Of a stretch of 64,000 bases of DNA, positions 58,466 to 64,000 are shown piece after piece. The number at the start of each line of letters is the position of its first letter. Positions within the stretch are counted from its first letter, which is position 1. The notes under the pieces are model-generated. The model saw only the letters and a list, made by a program, of their open reading frames with translations. It was not told where the DNA came from and made no database searches. Source of the stretch: a bacterium (GTDB lineage Bacteria > UBA10199 > 2-02-FULL-44-16 > JAAZCA01); assembly GCA_021810905.1 (NCBI GenBank), contig JAJZQH010000002.1, forward strand, positions 186,001 through 250,000, in the 5' to 3' direction. Made by a program: the position numbers and the translations under genes.

Positions 58466-58568
58466 GTACGTTGGTACTTTGGTACGTTAGTACGTTGGTA
58501 CAACAGCAGTGAATTTTCAGGATATCCAACAAGATTTCGTACTAACGTACTAACGTACTAACGTACGT
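58466..58568. repeat. Iterated-word palindrome D
   Basis: Octamers GTACGTTG, GTACTTTG, GTACGTTA, GTACGTTG on the left, GTACTAAC x3 on the right, with a loop of about 40 bases unlike that of B/C. Overlaps the tmk 3' end. Confidence 0.85.
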
Positions 58569-59225
58569 CTTGTCGCAGAGATTGTTGCACAGAAACTTTT
58601 CCACGGCATCAGCGATGCGCATCTGAATCTCCTCGATGGAGGCCGATGCGTCGATCACTTTGACTCGTCCGGGCTCTGACTTTGCAATGGCAAGGTAACC
58701 CTGTCGAACCCGCTCATGGAATGCCATGGCCTCGCGCTCGAAGCGGTCTTCGTGCGCCGCCTGTCCGCCTGCGGCGATCCGCGCATGCGCGCGTGAGAGG
58801 CCCTCCGATGGCGCGCAATCGAGCAGGATCGTCAATTCCGGCATGAGCCCGCCCGTCGCTATGCGATGAACCTCGGCGAGAGTTGCCGCGTCTATCCTGC
58901 GAGCTGCGCCCTGGTACGCGGTGGTCGCGTCCGCGTATCTGTCGCATAGCACGACCTTGCCCGCGTCGAGCGCGGGGCGGATGACCTCCGCGATGTGCTG
59001 GCATCGCGCGGCCGCGTAGAGCAGAAGCTCCGCGATAGGAGCCATGCCGTCGTGAGAGGCGTCGAGCAGCACTGAGCGTATCCGCTCGCCTATCTGCGTT
59101 CCGCCCGGCTCGCGTGTGAGCACCACCTCGTTGCCCTTGCGCGCAAGATATTCCGCGAGGAGACTGATCTGCGTGGACTTGCCGCATCCCTCTATACCTT
59201 CAAATGTGATGAATGTTCCGGCCAT
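58542..59225 (-). CDS. tmk: Thymidylate kinase
   Basis: 227 residues. Phosphorylates dTMP to dTDP. P-loop FEGIEGCGKSTQISLLAEYL, REPGGTQIGERIR, DRYADATTAYQGAAR and the lid-like ARIAAGGQAAHEDRFE. The last residues TYVSTLVR and the stop are encoded by palindrome D, replacing or extending the native end. First gene of the tmk-holB-ricT-metG operon. Confidence 0.93.
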   Translation of the reverse strand: MAGTFITFEGIEGCGKSTQISLLAEYLARKGNEVVLTREPGGTQIGERIRSVLLDASHDGMAPIAELLLYAAARCQHIAEVIRPALDAGKVVLCDRYADATTAYQGAARRIDAATLAEVHRIATGGLMPELTILLDCAPSEGLSRAHARIAAGGQAAHEDRFEREAMAFHERVRQGYLAIAKSEPGRVKVIDASASIEEIQMRIADAVEKFLCNNLCDKTYVSTLVR

Positions 59226-59352
59226 CGCAAACCGGTCAATACTGGATCGCGCGCCTCGTCACAAGGGTTTTTAGAATAGGTTTTAATGTTCAGCCTGGTT
59301 TTCAATGGCCCAGATTCACTGATGCGGAGAGGCGCGGATGGAGAATAATATC

Positions 59353-59379
59353 TTGACTAAAAAGACCTAAAAGTAGTAT
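59353..59379 (+). promoter_or_regulatory. Possible promoter of the toxin-antitoxin pair
   Basis: TTGACT followed by TAGTAT (15-base spacer) or TATTTG (18), just upstream of the antitoxin. Weak match. Confidence 0.25.
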
Positions 59380-59389
59380 TTGTAGAGGT

Positions 59390-59632
59390 ATGAAATCATC
59401 CATTGCCAAAAAGGCCAGTATTACCCTTCCGGAGGCCCTGGAAGAGGAATTGCGCGCTCAAGCAGAAGCCGAGAGGCGGACGCTCAGCGGGATAGTTCAG
59501 GAGGCGGCGCGTTTCTACCTCAACATCAAGAAATGGGAGGCTCTGCAGCAGGAGCTGATGCCCAAGGGCCGCAAGATGGGCATTCGTACTGAGGCGGACG
59601 CAGATCGCCTCGTACATGGGCTGCGAAAATGA
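59390..59632 (+). CDS. Antitoxin of a PIN-toxin pair (ribbon-helix-helix-like)
   Basis: 80 residues. The N-terminal KKASITLPEALEEELRAQAE has the strand then helix-turn-helix of ribbon-helix-helix DNA binders, and IVQEAARFYLNIKK continues the second helix. It overlaps the toxin gene by four bases (ATGA). Expected to neutralise the toxin and repress the pair. Confidence 0.8.
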   Translation: MKSSIAKKASITLPEALEEELRAQAEAERRTLSGIVQEAARFYLNIKKWEALQQELMPKGRKMGIRTEADADRLVHGLRK

Positions 59633-60039
59633 AAGTCGTCCTCGATACAAACGTGATCATCTCCGGGGTTCTCTTTCCTGGAGGGGCGCCAGACCGAATC
59701 GTGCGAGCGGCGCTCACAAAGCGGATTGATCACGCCACATCTCCCGATCTGCTCACAGAGGTCCGAAGGATATTCGAGAAAAAGTTTGCGCTTCCTAAAA
59801 AGAGGGTCGATGAACTGATCCGGTTGCTCGCAGAATCAGGCGAACTTGTATACCCCACGGAACGAATTGATGTCGTCAAAGCCGATCCGGCCGACAATCG
59901 GGTCCTTGAATGCGCATTCACCGCCAAGACCAATTATATAATCACTGGCGATGAACGCCACCTCCTCAGCCTGAAGAGCTGGAAGGGTATCCGGCTCATC
60001 TCACCCTCAGACTTCGTCGTTGCCGAGGATCTGTTGTGA
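59629..60039 (+). CDS. PIN-domain toxin
   Basis: 136 residues. PIN ribonuclease fold: VVLDTNVIISGVLFPGG with the first acidic residue, TSPDLLTEVRRIFEKKF, KADPADNRVLECAF and TNYIITGDERHLL, giving the usual acidic quartet. Of the 'putative toxin-antitoxin system toxin component, PIN family' type. Followed by a strong hairpin. Confidence 0.88.
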   Translation: MKVVLDTNVIISGVLFPGGAPDRIVRAALTKRIDHATSPDLLTEVRRIFEKKFALPKKRVDELIRLLAESGELVYPTERIDVVKADPADNRVLECAFTAKTNYIITGDERHLLSLKSWKGIRLISPSDFVVAEDLL

Positions 60040-60065
60040 TCCGATGTGGCGGTTTCAGTCAAAAT

Positions 60066-60092
60066 AAAGACCCTGCCGCCCGGCAGGGTCTT
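60066..60092 (-). terminator. Hairpin terminator
   Basis: Perfect 12-bp stem AAGACCCTGCCG (60067-60078 with 60081-60092). The T-rich side (TTTATTTT) lies on the minus strand, so it mainly serves the exported protein gene at 60142; it may stop the toxin transcript too. Confidence 0.75.
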
Positions 60093-60141
60093 GAAGGTCT
60101 TTTGTCATTGCGAACCGCGAAGCGGCTCGGCAATCCCTGGA

Positions 60142-61095
60142 TCACTTCTTCTTCCGCCTGAATCCCATCGGGACGAGGGCGAGCGCCGCGAGCAGCCACG
60201 AGAGCGAGCCTGCCTGCGATGCGGGGATCATGCTGCAACCTGCGCCGTTGTCCGAGAACTTGAGAGAACCTTCGTCGGAACCCGAGGGAAGATCGCCGGA
60301 ACTCTCCTCGGTGAGGTCGTCGTCAGAGCCATCTGTCACCGCCGGGTCGGGCGTCGCCGCGGGGTCAGTCGTCGACGCGTCGTCTCCCGGCAGGACTTTG
60401 AGTTTGCTGGGATCAAGCACATATTTTTTTCCGATAGGCATCTGTATAAGAATCGACGCGCACTTATCTCCCTTACCATCATGATCCTTGTCCGCCTGGT
60501 CGGTATTCGCGACACTCGGGCAGTTGTCCAGATCGTCAGGCGCGCCGTCGCTGTCGCCATCTTCGGCCATGATCGGATCGAGTCCGAACATCTTGTGAGA
60601 GGTCTGGCCTTCGCCCATGGGTATCACGGCCTCGAATTCCAGTATCGCAGAAGCCACGCCATGTGCGTTTGAAGCAGCTGTCGCTTTCTCGACCCATGAG
60701 GAATCAACGCTGCATTTGAACTTGCAGCTTGAGCCGTCGTTACTCAGAGATTCACATTCTACATCGGCCTTTTCATCCGCAGGGGCGCTGAAAAATTTGG
60801 ACCTCAAGGAGATGTTCTTCTCATAATTGATGCATGAGGGTATCCATGGTTTTCCGCTCCAGTTTATCGGCGCCTTCACCGACGCCTTTGGAGCCTCTCC
60901 ATAGATAAAAGTTTTTGTGTCGGATGCAGCGGCTTTGTAATCGTTCATGTCTGCGGACAATACATAGGACTGAATTGTCGTCGTGAAATCCGGTGGATCG
61001 TAGGAAGGGATGTCAACATCTGGCCAAGCCAAGGCCATCCTCGATGCGAAGAGCACAAACAACATGACGCCTGCTATGGAAATAATTCGCTTCAT
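60142..61095 (-). CDS. Exported TSP3-repeat protein with sorting tail (remote sixth member)
   Basis: 317 residues with a signal peptide (MKRIISIAGVMLFVLFASRM). Extracellular domain of about 170 residues with paired Cys, then one thrombospondin type-3-like repeat pair (EDGDSDGAPDDLDNCPSV, DKDHDGKGDKC), an Asp/Ser/Thr/Pro-rich linker, and the tail GAGCSMIPA, hydrophobic helix, FRRKKK. Same architecture as the 655-6595 cluster but some 54 kb away. A -24/-12 type site lies 38 bp upstream. AAAGGAG is present before the ATG. Confidence 0.87.
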   Translation of the reverse strand: MKRIISIAGVMLFVLFASRMALAWPDVDIPSYDPPDFTTTIQSYVLSADMNDYKAAASDTKTFIYGEAPKASVKAPINWSGKPWIPSCINYEKNISLRSKFFSAPADEKADVECESLSNDGSSCKFKCSVDSSWVEKATAASNAHGVASAILEFEAVIPMGEGQTSHKMFGLDPIMAEDGDSDGAPDDLDNCPSVANTDQADKDHDGKGDKCASILIQMPIGKKYVLDPSKLKVLPGDDASTTDPAATPDPAVTDGSDDDLTEESSGDLPSGSDEGSLKFSDNGAGCSMIPASQAGSLSWLLAALALVPMGFRRKKK

Positions 61096-61132
61096 GATAA
61101 TTCTCCTTTATTGTGACTTCATCCGATAAATA

Positions 61133-61148
61133 TGCACGATACATGCCA
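61133..61148 (-). promoter_or_regulatory. Sigma-54-like promoter
   Basis: On the minus strand TGGCAT, five bases, GTGCA, keeping the GG-N10-GC spacing. Two bases off the sites at 537 and 2757, but in front of a gene of the same family. Confidence 0.5.
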
Positions 61149-61297
61149 GAAATTCGTTCTGTTTTTACGTTTAATATCAATACGTTATAATGGAAGCAAA
61201 ACAACGATCGGCGTGTAGATGCCCTAAATCGGGGAATAGAGCCCCCAGCACGGTTTCTCGCTTGCCATCCCGGGAAACATGACCTAGCCCTGCATTT

Positions 61298-61606
61298 ATG
61301 ACAAAGACCGGCGGCATGGACGAAGAGGATATCAGGGCGTTGTTCGATCGCGTCTCAAAGCACTTCGAGGGCGCTGACGAGGGCACGCGCGGCATGTTCG
61401 GCATGCTCGTCGGCGTGGCGCTTCGCTATCGCGACATGCTCGTGCATTCGAGCGGACAGCCGCTCACGGTGGCGGAGACGCGAGGGGCGCTCGACGTGTT
61501 CATGAAGGTCCTGCAGACGCACGAAATACCGCCCGGCCTCGACAAGCGCATCCACGGCCTCGTAGTGCTCTGGCTCGAAGAGCTCCGAGAACGGATACAT
61601 CACTAG
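61298..61606 (+). CDS. Small hypothetical protein
   Basis: 102 residues, helical, no membrane or signal segment (MDEEDIRALFDRVSKHFEGA, TRGALDVFMKVLQTHEIPPG, HGLVVLWLEELRERIHH). GC-rich third positions support coding. Family not recognised. The opposite-strand frame over the same DNA is less convincing. An ATG at 61316 could also serve. Confidence 0.6.
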   Translation: MTKTGGMDEEDIRALFDRVSKHFEGADEGTRGMFGMLVGVALRYRDMLVHSSGQPLTVAETRGALDVFMKVLQTHEIPPGLDKRIHGLVVLWLEELRERIHH

Positions 61607-61667
61607 TGCCACGAGATTTGTCATGCATTCTGCCGGCATACCTCCGCGCGCTCTTGAGCGAATATCA

Positions 61668-61740
61668 GCAGCCAGCAACGAAAATCAAAACCCGTTGAAT
61701 ACGCGTTGCTTGCCTTGCTGGCGTTGTTTACGTTGCCTGC
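61668..61740. repeat. Repeat G, copy 2
   Basis: CAGCAGCCAGCAACG..CGTTGCTTGCCTTGCTGGCG..CGTTGCCTGC; most of the right half matches 35627-35663. Lies upstream of the AsmA-like gene. Confidence 0.65.
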
Positions 61741-61821
61741 AGAAGATTTGTTAACCCCAAATTGATTCGCATCATTATATATGTTACCAACTGTCCTGCG
61801 GATCTTGAGGAGGGGGAGGCC

Positions 61822-64000
61822 TTGCGAACTGCTGTCCTGATCTCTGCGGGCGCTATCATCATCGTCATCGCACTCGCCATCGCGGGTCCGCGCCTCATAC
61901 CTGCAGCCACATACCAGAAGATCGTGCAGGAATCCCTCGTGGAGGGGCTCGACGCGCGCGTGGAGATGGGCGAGTTCCGCTTCAGGATCATCCCTTATCC
62001 CGGTTATACCATCCACGACCTCTCCATCGTCTCCACAAAGCCGCCGTTTCAGGGGATGCCTGTAATACAGGCGAAGACGATCAACGGCTCTCTCTCTTTT
62101 CCGGCGCTCTTGCGCGGAAAGATAGATACCGCGGTTGAGATGCGGGACGTGGCGGTCGATATACGCATGGCATCCGGGATCAGCAATCTGGGGATGATCA
62201 TGGGAATCGAATCCGCTCCGTCTGGAGCGGAAGCGATATCAGTGCCTCCAGCTGCCGCTCCTGCGGCAAGCGGGGCGATGCCGCAGGGCGCTGAACCAAA
62301 GCTGGAATCGATTCCCTCGATGCCCGCACCTGCAATAGAGATGAAGGTCGAGGAGGGCCAGCAACTCCAGCCTGGAACGGCGCAAGCGCCAGCACCGCTG
62401 CAACCTGCGATGCGGGCAATGCCTGCGCCAGCGCCGATAGTACAGCAGCAGACGCTCCCGGCGATACCAGCACCAACTCCAGTTCCAGCTCCAACTCCAT
62501 CAACGATTCCAGCTCCGCCTGCTACAACTACGACTCCCGAGCCGGCGCCAGCCCTGACTCAGCCGACTCCTCCAGCGCCGTCAATTCCTGGGGCAGTACC
62601 TGCGACGCCGCCCGTTCCGACTCCGTCACCGGCCCCAACTGTTCCCGGACTATTGCCTCCAGCGCCCGCTAAGCCCGAACCGGCAGCACCTCTTGGGCCG
62701 CCGGCTTCGGAGTTGATAAAGGAATTCATACTGCGCACGGCCCTGGCCGATCAGCCGGGCGCAGCAGCAGCTCCGGTCAAGGAGGAGAAACGGCTGATCA
62801 TCAGATCGGTCGAAGCAGTGCGTGGCCGCATAACTGTAACTCCAGAGGGCGATGCTCCGCCCGTGACGATCGATAACGTATCGCTCGCTGCAAAGAACAT
62901 CAGCGGGGAGGGTGGATTTATAGCTGATGTGCGGATCACCGGCGCATTCGGAGGCGCGAGACAGCCAAATATAAGCGCCGAGGGGCGTGTGGAAATCGAT
63001 GGCGCACGAAAAGAATTCACGGCAAAGGGGCTCAAACTCTTTATCAACGGCGCTCAATTGGCCGCGGACTTCGCCATGAACTACGGCGTAGCGCCTGCGT
63101 CTTTCGACATCCACGTCGCAACGCCGGATCTCAACCCGGCCGCATTCCAGCCTTTCTTGCCGTTCATGGGCGGCAGGCTTCCGATGGGGCTTTCGTGGCA
63201 GGGAGTTGTGGCGACGGATATCTCGTTCAAGGGCACGCGCGACGCGGGAGAGATCGGCGTGCAGATAGACGCCGGCAGCGCGCGCATCTCTTCAGGCGGA
63301 ATGTTTTCAAAGGAGGCTGGCTTGCCGTTCAAGGCGACGGCTACACTGCTTTCAAAGCCCGAGGCCTTCACAATATCCCAGTGCACGCTCGCGTTCGGCG
63401 ACGACAACATCAACATGAGTGGAGAAATACTGCGCGACGACGTGCTCACCGCAAGGCTATTGGCCGGAGGCCGCGGCCTCAAGCTCACTTCCATACGTTC
63501 GTTCTTTCCATGGCTCGCAAGCGCCGGCGCGCTTGAAGGCGTGGATGCGGACGTATCCGTAGAGGGGCCGCTCAATTCCGATGCGCCTCTTGCGATGGAG
63601 GGTAAATTCACCGCCGCAAAGGCCGAGGTGGCGGGCATAGCGCTCACGGAGGCCAGCGCCGCGTTCTCGCGCGAGGGCGAGGCGATGACGTTTAGCGCCT
63701 TGCGCGGCACGTACGCCGGGGGAACGCTCTCCGGCAACGGATCGATAGCATTTGGCGAAAATCTTAAGCTCGATTTCGACGCTGTCGTAGACGGGATCGA
63801 GGCGGCGGAGATACCGACGCTGCATGGGGCGCTCTCAGGCAAGGCCTCGATAGTTGCGAAGGCTGCAAGCGAAGGTCCTGACGGCGTCGCGCTCGCCAAA
63901 AATCTCGTGCTCTCCGGTTCGCTCGTAATGCCGGAGGGCAAGATATCTTCGTTCGACGGCGCCGGCGGCGTTTTTGCCGCAGATACATGGAAGGCGATCG
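61822..64000 (+). CDS. AsmA-like protein with long proline-rich insert (partial)
   Basis: Open for 726 codons from a TTG at 61822 (GAGGAGGGGG just upstream) to the window edge. One N-terminal membrane helix (ISAGAIIIVIALAIAGPRLI) anchors a periplasmic domain like those of AsmA/DUF748 outer-membrane biogenesis proteins (RVEMGEFRFRIIPYPGYTIH, DLSIVSTKP). From about residue 135 to 300 it is interrupted by a Pro/Ala/Thr-rich low-complexity stretch, then beta-rich repeats resume (GALSGKASIVAKAAS, GTYAGGTLSGNGSIAFGENL). Such proteins are thought to form lipid-transfer bridges; that role is inferred from fold resemblance. Confidence 0.7.
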   Translation, partial: MRTAVLISAGAIIIVIALAIAGPRLIPAATYQKIVQESLVEGLDARVEMGEFRFRIIPYPGYTIHDLSIVSTKPPFQGMPVIQAKTINGSLSFPALLRGKIDTAVEMRDVAVDIRMASGISNLGMIMGIESAPSGAEAISVPPAAAPAASGAMPQGAEPKLESIPSMPAPAIEMKVEEGQQLQPGTAQAPAPLQPAMRAMPAPAPIVQQQTLPAIPAPTPVPAPTPSTIPAPPATTTTPEPAPALTQPTPPAPSIPGAVPATPPVPTPSPAPTVPGLLPPAPAKPEPAAPLGPPASELIKEFILRTALADQPGAAAAPVKEEKRLIIRSVEAVRGRITVTPEGDAPPVTIDNVSLAAKNISGEGGFIADVRITGAFGGARQPNISAEGRVEIDGARKEFTAKGLKLFINGAQLAADFAMNYGVAPASFDIHVATPDLNPAAFQPFLPFMGGRLPMGLSWQGVVATDISFKGTRDAGEIGVQIDAGSARISSGGMFSKEAGLPFKATATLLSKPEAFTISQCTLAFGDDNINMSGEILRDDVLTARLLAGGRGLKLTSIRSFFPWLASAGALEGVDADVSVEGPLNSDAPLAMEGKFTAAKAEVAGIALTEASAAFSREGEAMTFSALRGTYAGGTLSGNGSIAFGENLKLDFDAVVDGIEAAEIPTLHGALSGKASIVAKAASEGPDGVALAKNLVLSGSLVMPEGKISSFDGAGGVFAADTWKAI

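Noticed and set aside
58466-58568. Possible CRISPR-like short array
   Set aside because: Units are eight bases in direct contact without spacers, and no cas genes are near.
61355-61678. Minus-strand open frame opposite the small gene at 61298
   Set aside because: Third-position composition and start fit the plus-strand frame better.

Overview
The window is GC-rich bacterial chromosome, most probably from a deltaproteobacterial or candidate-phylum relative (inference). The grounds are an almost complete Complex I operon, exported calcium-repeat proteins with MYXO-CTERM-like tails, and -24/-12 (sigma-54) promoters. A giant 2-hydroxyacyl-CoA dehydratase activase and a transporter-butyrate kinase fusion suggest that amino acids are fermented. 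I found no rRNA, tRNA or CRISPR.

Layout. 1-393 (-): end of the window's first gene, queD (partial). 655-6595 (+): five tandem secreted proteins, most with thrombospondin type-3-like DxDxDG repeats, all ending in Cys / hydrophobic helix / Arg-Lys tails; a sixth relative lies at 60142-61095 (-). Three of these loci have sigma-54-like promoters. 6771-10077: methionine synthase split into a catalytic/cobalamin part and a separate reactivation domain. 10311-19109: hemY, a small membrane protein, the giant activase and a BrnQ-butyrate kinase fusion. 19431-41675: the nuo operon in the order A, B, TPR-like gene, CD, E'F, [type I R-M island hsdM-hsdS-fic-hsdR], G, H, J, K, L, M, N, with no nuoI. 41664-47338 (-): TonB-dependent receptor, ABC-type binding protein, sensor kinase and response regulator. 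47684-48433: an unrecognised gene between two copies of a long palindrome. 48705-53929 (-): type III restriction subunit, remnant of its methylase, and a NotI-like endonuclease/C5-methylase/Vsr cassette. 54553-59225 (-): metG, ricT-like, holB, tmk. 59390-60039: antitoxin and PIN toxin. 61822-64000: an AsmA-like protein that runs off the window.

The most striking content is not a gene. At least eight sorts of palindromic element are scattered through the window. Two sorts (B/C) have arms built of iterated 7-8 nt words around a shared AAACCTG..GGGTTT loop; three such copies lie in frame inside genes (activase, nuoCD, nuoEF). In nuoEF the copy sits exactly where the 2Fe-2S domain of NuoE should be. 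Another sort (F) has a conserved core flanked by perfect inverted arms whose sequence differs in every copy. In another (H) the stem bases change in step between two copies. Others supply stop codons, C-terminal tails and even a Shine-Dalgarno sequence (metH split, nuoG, nuoB, tmk). This looks like an active, genome-shaping set of palindromic elements that tolerates insertion in coding sequence, as Rickettsia palindromic elements do.
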